Below, in pieces: positions 1 through 13,900 of a stretch of 64,000 bases of DNA. The translations under genes were made by a program, and so were the position numbers. The first letter of the stretch is position 1. Each line of letters begins with the position of its first letter. This DNA is from Alitta virens (Eukaryota > Annelida > Polychaeta > Phyllodocida > Nereididae), in contig OW028583.1 of assembly GCA_932294295.1 (NCBI GenBank), positions 1,515,501-1,579,500 of the forward strand, written 5' to 3'. Under the pieces are notes generated by a model. It did no database searches, was not told where the DNA came from, and saw only the letters and a list, made by a program, of their open reading frames with translations.

Positions 1-1199
1 GCAGGGAATTTGATGTTAGGTTTTGAATTCAGGGGAAACGCAGGGAATTTGTCATTATATGCATAATAATATGTATAATGCTAACAGAATTTTTATCAAT
101 GAATAAAGCTGGATGGCAGTGTGGCTTATTGTAGACCAAGCTGCTTGCAGCGCCTCCACTCCTCCGTCATTTCATCGCTGCCACCAAACCGAAATATTTT
201 CAGCTAATTTGCATGAGACCCACGTGGTCAGAGCTGTCAAACTGTCAGCAGCAATTAAATGGGCTTGTCCTGCATGCACAGTGTATGACATTCACTCATA
301 TGGAGTGTGAAAACAGTGCACAATGTTCAGATTCACTTTTAAAACCTCCAGTTAATCCCTGTGTGCCATTTCTTTTATAAACAAAACCAGCGTGGTTGTG
401 ACCGTTGCAACAACATTTTTTGCTTTATGAGCTGAAGGCCTGACCTGATTGGCCAAGCGCAGTGACTTGAAAAGGGATTCCACTATGTAGATTAACCCAT
501 TTACTCATGTATCAATGCTTACAACAGTATCACGCAGTAACTCTCTCCATATTATGGTAATGTGTCTGTTTTCATGCTATTATATAAAGAATATAGTGCC
601 ATATATAGGACGTAATTGAAAACACACTACAGCTGTTTGCTATCAGAATGACCCAGGAACTATATGTGCAAAATGTGCTCATGGCCGATCGAGTGGTGGC
701 AAGGGTGGTGTGCACCCCGGCTTGCACCCCCCCCCCCTCCTTGTGAGTTGATTGTAGATTGTAGACATAGGTTGAAATGGACTCTGTTGATTTGATAATT
801 AAACTAAACTTAGTGGTATTTTGGTGGTGAAGGTACAGCTATTGGGTACCAGGAGTCTGTATAATCACTTGGGAAAATATCTAGTGAAACAGGGAAAAAT
901 CTGGGAAAATACAGGGAATTTTGTTTTTGGATACCATGTCTCTCTACAAATTAAATTCAAGTTTGCTATCTTTGCAATAATAATTTTTATGGCCATTTGT
1001 TATAGTCATAATAATAATGAAGCAGCAGAAATTGCAAAATTAAATTTATTTATTTCCCAGAAGTGTTTTTATCATCTATAGAACGTTGGGATTTGACTTG
1101 TTGCCAACATTTCGGTCTGCTCCAGATTCATGATTTGAGGCAAATATGACAAAAAAACAAGTGGACATTTATATCGAACTCTACTGTAACAACACCCAT
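1..1199. other. No gene recognised; repeat-like 5' flank
   Basis: I see no convincing exon here. Short CAGGGAA-type phrases recur near both ends (1-50 and about 880-920), and there is a C-run at about 727-738. This looks like old repeat debris upstream of the ZNFX1-like gene. Any promoter or non-coding first exon of that gene could lie here, but nothing marks it. Confidence 0.4.
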
Positions 1200-1515
1200 A
1201 ATAGGTAATAATAATAATAATTTTAATAATAGGTTATTTGTATAGCGCTAGATTCAAAATAGCTTTTTCATTATTTTTCATAAAATTTGTGGAATAAAAA
1301 TGACTTCAGACTGCTTTTAAAACTCTTGATTGTTTCTTTTACATCTTATATCATCCAGTAGCTTGTTCCAGAGCCTGGGTGTGGATCTACAGAAGGCCCT
1401 GTCTGATATGTTGTTTTGGTTGCTGCCACCTGGTGTTTCTAAAATGAGTTTATCGGTGATCCTTAGGTTATGACTACTTGGTCTAAGCATTAATCGATTG
1501 AGACTTGGCATGTCT
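1200..1515 (-). mobile_element. LINE 3' fragment (CR1/L2-like reverse transcriptase tail)
   Basis: On the minus strand the translation contains SDRAFCRSTPRLWNKLLDDI followed, after a one-base frame change, by FKSSLKSFLFHKFYEK. This is the usual C-terminal end of CR1/L2/Jockey-group reverse transcriptases (RAFxxxxPRLWNxLP...FKxxLKxxLF). Downstream, the phrase GCGCTATACAAATAA followed by ATT repeats resembles an L2-type 3' terminus. It is truncated at the 5' side and dead. Confidence 0.75.
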
Positions 1516-1810
1516 GCTTCATCAGGGCCGTAGCCTGGGGAAAAGTCTAGGGGAGGGGTGGCAGAAGGTAATTAATCGAGCAATAACAAAATTTAGGTCC
1601 CAACATATCAATTAATACAAATATTTAGTTCTTTTATAAAGATTTTGTTAATTTTTACAAGTATTTAGTTATTTTGAAGAATTTGTTTATTTTTACAAAT
1701 ATTTTGTTATTTTAAAATATTTGTTAATTTTTACAAATATTTAGTTAATTTTCACAAAGATTTAGTTATTTTGAATAATTTGTTAATTTTTAGAGACTTT
1801 CTGAAGACAA
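1515..1810. repeat. hAT-like terminus followed by AT-rich degenerate tandem repeat
   Basis: At about 1524 the phrase CAGGGCCGTAGCCTGG resembles a widespread hAT-type MITE terminus. From about 1590 to 1800 there are roughly four degenerate units of about 60 bp built on ATTTAGTTATTTTGAA and TTGTTAATTTTTACAA. No coding potential. Confidence 0.4.
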
Positions 1811-1902
1811 TTGGTTTTCTTTGCCATGGAGCCACATAGAAATCTATGAAGCCGCATCTTGCCTCATGAAGTGATGATTACATTCATTTGCGCAAACTCA
1901 AA

Positions 1903-4900
1903 ATGGACGGCCCACGGACACTGGGATACGGAGGACAAAGAGGGGAAGATGGAGGAATTACAGGAACTAAACCAGAAGGACAAAGTGGGGCGGAGCAGGC
2001 AACTGGCGGAAGTAGACGAAGTGAAATTGGAGGTGAAGGCCGAGGTAGAAGAAGTGATGAACCAAACTGGAGAAGACGTCAAGCACATTCCATGTAAATT
2101 TTAATGATAACTAAAATTCATTTTTGCGATCATTTCAAAACATATACAAAAGTATTGATTGCCAGCACAAGCAGTCCTGATACTGAAAATTTCCAGAGTG
2201 TTCATTCGAGTGATTATAACGGGCCTTACTTATATTTTATAGTTGCAATATATAAGGTGAATATCATTTTACAGCATAATGAAATACAGTACAAAAACAA
2301 CAGGATTGTCAGAACTTCCACATTTTGTGGAATAGAAACAGAGGGAATTCAAGAAAACAAAGAAATCGGAGGATTTCAATAGAATAAACTAGACGGGGCA
2401 CTACGAAAATGCATCCGTGCTTCGACCATTTCCACACTATGTTCAAAAAGTTTCTTTTTTGTATAATGACTTGTAAACAACTATGAAAGTGGTCCAAGCA
2501 CGGAATCCAAAAACCACTAATTTAATGGCTGCTCAGCCAATCAGACATGGCGATTCATCAAGACTCGCCTGCTGAACAGTGCCAAGGCGTTGCAACCACT
2601 TTTTTTCGACCGGCAAGTTTCCTTAGTGCGGAGCAGCCAAAGGGTGAAATTAAAATACATAATGCCAGGATCGAAGCAATGAACCAAATTGGAGATTTTA
2701 AGCATATACATGGCCAATTGTGCTATGTGCGTTTTTCATGCAATCCATGCATGGAAAATGCATGGTTTTTGCCTCGTTATAATTAGCTAAAAACCATGCA
2801 TTTTCTATGCGTTTATCTTTCTCATGGAAAACGCATGTTGCACATTTGGCCATGTACCAAGTACATCCTAACATTTGCAAGGAAATTTTGTGTATTTATC
2901 TCCTAGCATAAATGCCAGGGTATAAGCTGGTCAGCTGTACACAATTCCAGATGAACTCATCAATAATTCAGTTGTTGTGAGGCTATGCATTGGGTTATTA
3001 TTTCTTGGTTCTAAATCACATAAACTTACTATTGGTGATGTAGTATCAGCGGATAGAGAAAGACAACTATTTTGATCACGATTGAGGACAAAATAATAAT
3101 TTTTTTTAACATCACGTGACCATGTTCTAGCCCTTATTAACTTAAATAATAAAGAGCATAGCACAAGAAAATTACAGGTCAAAGTTCAATACAAAGATTA
3201 AAATGATGGTACACATAGTTGTTAAAGGTTAGTTTACATTAGGTGATTATGATAATGGTAATGATGATATAATTTGTATCAATGTCAGATTCCCTTTTTC
3301 AGAGGATCTTCACCAGACAGGCAAAGAGGGAGGGCCCAAGGATTTGGTGGCAGTTTGACTAGACGACATGAATTTGGAGGACAGGTTGGACGCACACGAA
3401 GTGATGAACGTAACTGGAGAAGACGACAAGAACACCCCGAGTAAATTTTGATATGAAATTTTGTTTTACAGGCACAAACTTTAAAGCGTAATTATCTTAT
3501 GGCAAAGTATGCCAGCACTGGCAGTAGTGCTATAGTATTCTTGATAGTTTTAGATATGCCTTTTTTTTCTTAAGCAATATCGAAGATCTAAAATCTTCTT
3601 TAACTTTTGCCATAACATTGTAGAAATGTTTGAACAACAAAATAATTTTTAAAAACTTCTCAACTGTGCAGAATTGAAACAGAAGGAGTTGCAGAAAGCA
3701 TTATTAGAGGACCTCAACCAAACAAACTAGGTGCAACAAAGCGAGGAATTATAGGAGATGGAATTGGAGGATATGGAATTAGAGGGCACCAAATTAGAGG
3801 GCTTGGAATGAGAGGAAGAAATCAAGCCAGAGAAAGAGGTGGACAGGATCAGGAAATATATCAGGAAAATTCCAGGTAAATGTTAAATAAAACTCTACTC
3901 AGTATATATATATAACTTAGGCTCAACCCAGAACCCAGTGGTTAGTAGTGGTAGTAGTAGCAGCAGCAGCAGTAGCAGTAGTATTAGTAGTAGCAGTAGC
4001 AGTAGCAGTAGTAGCAGTAGCAGTAGTAGTAGCAGCAGTAGCAGTAGCAGAAGCAGCAGCAGCAGCAGCAGCAGTAGCAGTACTAGTACTAGTAGTAGTA
4101 GTAGTAGTAGTAGCAGTAGTAGTAGTAGCAGTAGCAGCAGCAGCAGTAGCAGTAGTAGTAGTAGTAGTAGAAATATCCAAAGTTTCTTATCAAGATCATA
4201 GGGCATGAGGCTATGAACCCCATACCTTGGGATTTTGAGTCTACACGTTATCTGCTCCACCATTGCAAAACACTATAAGCCACAATTATTACTCTAGGTT
4301 GTCATATTTCATCAGCACAGCAATATTAGCAATACCATAGAATATAAGCCATCACTTGCAGGACTGAGAAGCTGCATTGTGTACCACAGGGATCTCCTCT
4401 TGGTCCAATATATAGCATTGAATGTGCTGTGCTCCTACATAAAAAAAGCATTACTAAGACAACGGAGTGACTAGGGGGTGATTTTGGCCCAGTCCCAAAA
4501 AATTCCTTTCATTGGGGTTTCTTCTCCTACCTTGACAACAGTCAACTGATGTTGTTGTGATTCCTGGAATATAGAATGTTTCATGTAGATTATAAAATCG
4601 GCATTTCTCTAAACAACAGTATAGTTAAGACCAAAATAATTTATGTTTCCTGTCCACCCCTCAAAAACACTTTTCTAAGACAGCTGAAACTTTCACACAA
4701 GTGGGTAACTTCTAAAAATGCTTCCAGTGAATTTGAATTTTTATTTTGATCATGTATGATATCGTTATTTCATACAACACATTCTATGGTGAATCATTTT
4801 ATTTTCATAAAAGATGTGTACTTTTTTTAATCCATGGGGTGACTTTGGCCCATTTGGCACTAAGATTTAGTAAATCACGGACTGAGCATATTGTCTGTCA

Positions 4901-7900
4901 GAAGCTGCAAGTCTACAAAGGACATCAGAAAATGAGACTGTATGACAGTTGACTTAGCTACAGCAGGAACAAGTATCGGGAGTAGCCAAATGACTAAAAA
5001 CAAAGGTACGCCATTGAGAAAGTGTTTTTAGTATGTGTATACTAGTGTGGGCCAAAGTCACCACAACGTATGGGGTTACTTAGGCCCATGACAAAAGTTT
5101 CCTAAGAATTAGAAACCATAGGTGATATGAAAATAAACCACACCAGATTAATGAAATAGTTGCTGATCTTTGAAAATATGGTAATAGTATGTACGGAGTT
5201 TGGAGAAATATTTTCTTTTGAATCTTATGTGTAGTGTGGCCGAAGTCACCCCATTCTACAGTAGTCACTTTGTCCACAGTAGCATAATTCCAACAATTTT
5301 AAGTCTCTTCGGAAATTGCAAACTAATCCGCTACCACTTATTTAGCTAAAGTGAAGTTCCTACCAGCAAAGGTGCTCATAGTCAAGGTAGTTGTATGCCA
5401 GGATCTTCCAGACGCCAACATCACTATGACATGCCTCTGTTCAATTAAGGTTATCTGGGCAGCCCGTCTCTGTGTGGGGTTACAGCCAATTCAGATTGCA
5501 GTTAACCATAGGTATTGGCTAATGCTGACCGATTTGGGATTCAAACCAACTGCCCTAACTCAACTCGATCATGTTACATTGTAATCCGAAACCAATGCTC
5601 TAACCAACTGAGGTTGCGTAGAGGAATTTCTCACTAGCAGGGTTGCCAGGCAAACTGTGCTGTATAGTTCTTTATTATGTGGCATAAAGTGTATGAATCT
5701 GAAGGCCGCCGTCAATTTCTTTGATGGGTGTGGGGGGGGGGGGGGGGAGGGAGAGGATGCAGGCCCTAACTTTGTCGCAACGTGACTTTCCCTTTCCCGT
5801 ACCTATGGCGGCAGTTAACACTTTTCAAGAGTTTAGGTAATGGTAAATCATATATGCCAAACATATTTTTTCAGAAAAAACGTACTGATATATGAAGTGT
5901 AAAACCATTTAACAAAGCACAAATCCAAACACAAAATTGTGTAGAAAAAAGTTAATTTTTATTTGTGAATTTTAGGGGGGAGGGGGATGATTGCATTGAG
6001 GGTATATATCCCTCTAATTGCCCCCGCCCCCTGAATCGACACCCCTGCCAAGGCCAGCCCATCTGATTGGGTCAGTGTCAAAATTGATTTATTGAAATGT
6101 TTTCTTTGCTCAGTCCCTTAGCAGGGAAAAATTACCATCTGTGTACTTTTGTTTCCAGAACAAAACTGGACAATGCGAGGATGGAGCAACTTAAGAGTGG
6201 TGTAGACCATGAAATACTTATTACGTTGACAAACGTTTCCAATGGGTTTGATAAAGAGCTTGATTTAGATCACTCTTCCCCAGAGGACCACGACCGGATG
6301 ATGAACAAACTTGAACTTATTGCTCGATGTTGCTCCTGTGAATTTGCTCCGAGCAACATCTTCCAGTTGCTGAAAATGGTGAATGCAAGTGGTTTGGTTC
6401 AACATGGACATCTGAACAACTTCGTCATTGATGTGTCCAAGAATGAGAACATACCAACAGAGAAGTACTCCGAAGGAATAGTGAACATTCTTGCTCTAAT
6501 GGAAACCTTCTTCACTAGAATGCCGAATTCAGACTTTGTTCATAAATCAAAACTCACAATACTAGTTTTGGAAGGAATCCTAAATGAGCAAAACAAAGCA
6601 GTCACGGCTGAAATAGAAATTTCATTCCAAAAAATTAAGAGCTTACATGCACAAATATTAGATCAAATGGAATGTTCAAAGAAACAGTCTGTTGCTAATT
6701 CTGAAAAAGAAGACAGGATTCAACCTCCCAACAACTTTCGAGAGTTGTCAGTAGTTCCATCAATGCAAGATATTAATTTGCATGAAGAAAATTTTCTCAG
6801 AGCTAATAAATTGAAGGGAAAGTATGAAGATCTAGATCACTACCTTGATGTTCAATATCGATTGCTGAGGGAAGACTTCATTCATCCACTGAGAACAGGG
6901 ATTTTGGACTACCTTGATATAAAGAGTGGTAGAGTTCCCGAAAACACCAAGCAGACAGATGTTACAATGTACGAAAATGTCCACCTTTTAGGAGCAGTGT
7001 GCACAGACCAGGGGCTTGCATACAGGTTACATTTTGACACCACAAGGACCAGGACATGGAAGTGGGAACACTCGAAGCATCTAATCTATGGTTCGCTTGT
7101 TGCACTATCCCATGATGACTTTCAGACAATGCACATTTGCACAGTTGTTGACCGCAATGTTCCTGATTTGTTGAATGGAATAGTAGAAGTACAAGTTGAG
7201 CATGATGCTGCTGAATTTGATTTATTTGGACCAAATGTCACATTCGCAATGGCAGAGACAGCAGCCTATTATGAACCTTATCGTCATGTCTTAGGTGCTT
7301 TGAAGGAAATTACCCCAGCTAATCTCCCATTGCAGCAGTACATTGTGAGCTGCCACAGGACTATTGATGCCCCTAACTACCTGCAGCAAGAGAATGAGGT
7401 GTGTTTTGACTTCACACCTCTCATCGTTAATGAGAAAGACCCTCAGTATAGAGACCACATTGAGAGTTTGTCTGGTGCAGCTGAATTTAAGAATGTCCCT
7501 GTTCTGAGACTTGAAAGGTGGCTATCAGCTTCACAACTTAAATTGGATGAATCCCAATACAGTTCCCTTCAACACTGTCTCACAAAAGAATTTGCACTAG
7601 TGCAAGGACCTCCCGGAACAGGAAAGACATTTCTTGGGCTTAAAGTTGTGCAACTTCTCTTACACAACTGGACTAGATGGCATCCTCATCGTGTGTATGA
7701 TGAGGATGAGGATGAGGATGAACCGATCTTAATCGTATGTTATACGAACCATGCACTGGATCAGTTTTTAGAGGGCATCATCAAATCCACTGACAAAAAA
7801 ATTGTCAGAGTGGGTAGCCGTAGTCAAAGTGATTTACTGAAGGACTGTACCTTACACAGTATCCGCAGTGACATGAAACAGCAATGTACGATACCATTTT

Positions 7901-10900
7901 CTTTATATTACATGTTTCAAGAACTGAAGTCAGAAATGAGCTTATTGCAGGAAGAAATAAGCAGAACAACTTGCATTATAGAAACTATGGATTACCATAT
8001 AATCAGATTCGATGTGTTGGTAGATGTCATGCCACTTAGACATCTTCATGATTTTGTGTCTTTTTACTCTGGTAGAGATAATCCGCTTATTCCGTGGCTG
8101 TTAGAGGGACAATGTCAGTTCATACAAGGTGACAATTCACTAGATGATCATCATGTTGAAAACTCCACTGACAAGAAGAAATATGCTCAACAAGAAGCTA
8201 TCAAGGATGAACTACATGAGATTGAAGAGTCAAGACGTCTCGATGAATATGCTAAGCAGAATAGCAAAAAGAAAAAGTCTGAAGCACGAGAGCTAATGAT
8301 GAAGGAAGTAAGAGAACAGTACTTTACCGTACAGAATCCTTTACATGGTGGAGAAAAGGCAGATGATTCAGACTGGAGAAAGCAGAAACGAGATAAGATC
8401 AAGCAGAAGAAGAAAAGGAATGTGGCACTTAGGAATATGATTCAGTCGCAGCGATACATACAAGCAATGACAGAAGAAGAAAGTGAAAATATTGCTTCTA
8501 TTACACATCTACAGGGGTATGATCGTGTGAGGTTATATAAATACTGGAGAGAGCTCTACAAGTGGAAGCTTATTCAAGGGACAGAAAAACAGAGAGAGCA
8601 GTATCAACAACTGTCACAACAATTAAAGGAAGCCAGGTACCAGCTAGACAAGGAAATCATGAAAAAAGCTTATGTGGTTGGAATGACCACAACCGCTGCT
8701 GCTCGTTACCATCTTGTTCTTCAGGAAGTTCAACCAAAAATCATCATTGTTGAAGAAGCAGCTGAAGTTCTTGAAGCACACGTGGTAACTGCACTCAACA
8801 GAAATTGTCAGCACTTTATTCTTATTGGTGATCACCAACAACTGAGGCCAAATCCTACTGTGTATGAATTAGCAAAAGACTACAATCTGGACCTGTCCCT
8901 GTTTGAACGAATGGTTAACAATGACATCCCGATCAAGACTCTATCACTGCAACATCGTATGAGACCAATCATCTCGAAACTCATGAAACCATTCTACAAA
9001 GATTTACATGATGATGAGTCTGTCCAACAGTACCCAGAAGTCAAAGGAATTCAGCACAATTTATACTTCATTTCACACACAGATCTTGAAGATCATGAGA
9101 AAGAACTGCAGTCCAAGCAAAATAACTTTGAAGCTGAATATATTCGAAGATTATGCAATTATCTTCTCCTACAAAATTATGCTCCATCTCAAATTACAAT
9201 TCTCACTCCATACTCTGGTCAACTTCTCCAGCTTAAAAGCATCTTTGGAAGTAGTTGCAAGGGTGTCCGAATCACAGTTGTTGATAATTTCCAAGGAGAA
9301 GAGAACGATATCATCATATTATCTTTGGTCAGGAGCAACAAAGCAGGAAAACTGGGATTTCTGAAGATTGAAAACAGAGTGTGTGTTGCACTGTCAAGAG
9401 CAAAGATAGGCTTATATGTGATTGGCAACTTTGAATTCTTAGCAAATCATTCTGAAATATGGTTAAATATCAAAGCGATAGCTGAAGAAGAAGGTGTTAT
9501 CAGTTCAGCATTGCCCTTAGTCTGCCAACAGCACCCAAGAACAAAAATAAATGCTGTTTTGCCAAAGGACTTTGATGAGGCACCGGAAGGAGGTTGTATT
9601 CTACCATGCGATGCTCGTTTAGACTGTGGTCATGTTTGTCCTCTGGCTTGCCATAGCTATGATGCAGCACATGAAAACGTAAAATGTTCAAAGCCATGCA
9701 CAAAATACCTATGTGAAGATCATGTGTGCCCCAAAGTTTGTTTAGAAGAATGTGGCCCTTGTATGGTACGAGTTGAGAAAATCATTGAAGAATGCAATCA
9801 TAAAGACCATATTCCCTGCCATGAGGATCCGTTCTTTTGGACCTGTCAAAAGCCTTGTGAAATAACTCTCATTTGTGGACATCGATGTACCAATGTATGT
9901 GGAGATAATTGTACCATCAATTGCCCCGCCAAGGTCACTAGGAAATTACCATGTGAACACGAGTGTGAGATGAAATGCCATGATGATGTAACAACTTTCT
10001 CATGCACAAATCCATGTCAAACTGAATTGCAATGTGGACATCCATGCACTGGAACATGCGGCTCATGCTGGCAGGGACGACTTCATAAAAGATGTACCAG
10101 CATTTGTCAACGAGCACTTATTTGTGGCCATGTTTGCAAAGAACTTTGCAGTCAGGCATGCCCTCCTTGCAAAGAGAAATGTCTCAACCAATGTTCACAC
10201 AGCAAATGTTACAAACCTTGTGGAGCAAAATGCTCACCTTGCAAAGAGCCTTGCTTGTGGAGTTGCCAGCATTACAAATGCTCAAAACTATGCAGTGAGC
10301 CCTGTGACAGACCGAAATGTAATGAGCCATGTCCTGAGATGTTACAGTGTGGCCATCCGTGTATTGGATTGTGTGGAGAACCTTGCCCAGGACTCTGCAG
10401 AATCTGTCATAAAAAACAGGTAAGCTGGTATTCCTTTGCACAGGATGTATCAAACAACATCATTCCAATGAAACCGCGACAAACTTTGGGTTACAATTGT
10501 ATTTTTACAGGTCAATGAAGATTGCCCAAGTGCAAGATTTGTTGTTCTAGACTGTTTTCACATTGTGGAAGTTGAAAGCATGGATAGATGGATGGAAATC
10601 GAGAATAAGACAGAAAATGAAATTGGCTTGAGGAAATGTCCAAAATGTAGCAGTACAATTAGGAGGACTCTGCGGTACAAGGAGTCAATCAAAACAGTGC
10701 TCTTAGACATCGAAGAGATAAAGGTATGCTATTTGTAATTAGATTTTTTAAGCTATGCGTACATGCACTGTATATTAAGCATGTCATCTAAGAATGCTTT
10801 TGACCTGATACCTTATAATCTTGTGCTATATTTTCATTTGAAGAAAAAGACATTAGGTCATTTCAATCCAACTGAAAAGATCCAACGACTGAAGAAACTC

Positions 10901-13900
10901 TTTGAGAAAGTACAGTCAAGTTCCCCACGAGGTTTTCCTGAAAGGCTTTTACAGTCTTTGGGACTAAGTCACTCGCCACTTGAATATAAATATGGGTCTT
11001 CTAGAGAGGCTATATTTGCTGAGGCTCTTCAAACAGTGCCATTATCAGAGGGTCAGTATGCTTCGCTGGAAAATCTGATGACATTTGCTTTGAAGCTTAC
11101 CCAAGTTCACCTCAAGTTATTCAGTTACGTCGCATTAGAAAAGTGGCTACTTGAGATGACTTCCTACTGTTATTCTATGAGTTTGCAACAGAGTGAAGAG
11201 TTTTGTGAAGAACTTGAGAAACTCAATTTAAGATCAAACCTATACAGGTAACTCAGGAACATAAAGCTAAGATGGAATAACCAGAAACCATAGATTTAAC
11301 CTTATACGTGTATTGCAATTATTGAATTAACATTTCAGAATGAAAAAGCAACTCAGAATCTGTTGCAAAGAAAGTCCTAATGCTGAAAAGTTAACTCAGA
11401 TTGATAATGCCAGCAACAGGGCTGACAAATGGCTTGAGGTAATTGCACTCACAAAATATTTTTTTCCCTGATGTAGTTCCTGGTAGACAGGTTTTATAAC
11501 TGTAGTATGAGGATAGTATTCAGACATTGTAAACAAATGGCATTACCAAAATATTACAATAATAACAACCCTCTTATATTTCCCTGTAATCTAGTCATTT
11601 TAGAATCAAGTTGTACTCATTGTCAATGCTGGGGTTACAGACCCAACGCATGGAATAAATATGTAACATGGTGTGGACTCCAAACCATGTCCTCTCATCA
11701 TTACATCTGCCTCTTTAAGCTTGTCGTATAAGCTGGCTAAGCTTTAGACCAGTACTGAAATATAAATTTTTTGTTCCAAATGTGATTGTAAAAGAGACAT
11801 GTTAACACAATAGTGGATTTTCACAGAAGGTTCTCTTTATTTCCACCAGGTGGCTATGGGAGAATACTGCAATTCTATTGCTGAAAAAGTTCCCGCCCTG
11901 AAGTAAAGTGCATCCTTGCAGCAGTATTTTTAGCATTTTAATGTATACTTGACACCTTATCGTTCAACTGATTTCTGTTATTTCCCAGAGAAAATTATAT
12001 CAATGGAATCAGTTAGCTATGATCTACTATGTCTGAAATGCAAAATGAGTAATAAGAGAAGAAAAACTGCTGTCTTGCTGAATTCATGGCTGCTCAGTGA
12101 AAAGACTCAATTTCCATAACCTTTCTGTGATATTACATTGTAACTTGTTTGCTTGGTTGTGTTTAACATTTGACTTATCTTACAGATCCTTAGGAATAAC
12201 AAGCGTTTTGATGACAAACTTAATCAGGAATGCGAAGATGACATGAAGATTATCAACCAAGTATTGCATGAGGCAAATTTGGGAATAACAGAAAATGAGA
12301 AAGTCCAGATTGTCCAAGCAATGCTGTTGAAGCAGGGACATTGGTTCAAGTGCCCTGAAGGTATGACTGCAATGTAATCTAGATGCATAAAAAATTACAT
12401 CAGATGCCAATAAAAAGCAAACATATATGTAATATGTTACTGTTAAACGTGCCATTACGACCACCTGTATAGAGTGACATTCTGCTGTGAACGGTCACGA
12501 TATTCAAACTCTTCCAGACTAAATTTTGTGCCAATAAATTATCTATACACTAAGAAAACATAGTATAGAATGGTTTTTCCTGAGCATTTTGATAAATAAA
12601 CTTGGAAGCATTAGTCTGTAGTCTCTTATGGAATGCCATGGTCCTGTCTGTCCTAATTAGCCCATCAGGTGCAGAAGTACAGGACGTAAAGCCCTAATCC
12701 ACCCATTCACCCTTAATGTATAGAACATTTCTAGATATTCTTATATAGAATAAATTTTGCCTTGCTGGCGGTTTTGGTTCTTTCCATTGTACTATTTTTA
12801 TAATGCATATAACCACAGCGTTATTGTATTTGTATCAAGCGGAACAAACGAAGGTGCTGGTACACTAATGCTCTTTATTCAATTATTATGATGAGGGTGA
12901 GGGTGAGTTCCCTGTAAAATGAAACACATTGTTGTAAATATAAATGCAGTATTGGTATCAAGCCGAACAACTGAAGGTGCTGGTACTCTAATGCTCTTTA
13001 TTCGGTGATGAGGGTGAGGGTGAGTTCCCTGTAAAATGAAACACATTGTTGTAAATATAAATGCAGTATTGGTATCAAGCCGAACAACTGAAGGTGCTGG
13101 TACTCTAATGCTCTTTATTCGGTGATGAGGGTGAGGGTGAGTTCCCTGTAAAATGAAACACATTGTGAATATATATACAGCTATACAATAAAATTGTAAA
13201 TTAATATTGTAGTCATACAAGACAAACACATGGTTATTAATACATTGAACAGACAGGCTGCTTTAGAGCCACATCTTATCAACCACAGAGACAGCAAGTT
13301 TAAAAATAGTATACAGTGAATATGAATAATTTACCTAATTTAAAATGTGATATTGGCTATAAATGTAGCTATAACTGTATGAGTACCATAATAGTATAAT
13401 TGAATGATTACTATATACATTAGAACCAATAAAAAGTAAATGAACTTAACTGACTTTTGGCCATTAAAGGTGCACTGTCTGTCAAATTTGCACATTAAAA
13501 TAATGATATAAATCAATACTGCCACCTTGTCTCATGATATTTTTTACCATTACATACCCACTTTTGCACAACAATTTAATTTAAATTTACAATAAATAAT
13601 ATAGATATTAGTTTTTCATGCCATCAAAAACTCAATATGTAAACAAACCCAGTGATGACGTCACAATTCTGAACAATGGTGATGATGTCATTTCCATTGC
13701 GTTTCCAATGTTTTGGTCTGGATTTTCTCTCAATGTATATTTATTTTTAAGTAATTAATATCTTATAAAATCATTAATTCACACAAAGTTAGTATGCCTT
13801 GATTAATAAAGGTAATTTTCAACTGTTTGATAGCGTCTTAGAAAATTGCAAATTTGACAGACAGTGCAACTTTAAATTATATGGAGCTATAAACAGGTGT

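Noticed and set aside
1859..2104. Acidic 81-residue frame overlapping ZNFX1 exon 1
   Set aside because: It is another frame of the same DNA. The Arg/Gly-rich frame has the matching splice phase and a paralogous exon 2.
3895..4263. Poly-Leu, poly-Thr and poly-Ser reading frames on both strands
   Set aside because: Produced by the AGT/AGC microsatellite in ZNFX1 intron 3; every frame is open because the repeat contains no stop codon.
10420..10518. C-terminal extension of the long ZNFX1 frame
   Set aside because: A strong donor (CAG|GTAAGC) at 10,420 and an acceptor at 10,510 restore the conserved downstream sequence in phase, so these codons are intronic.
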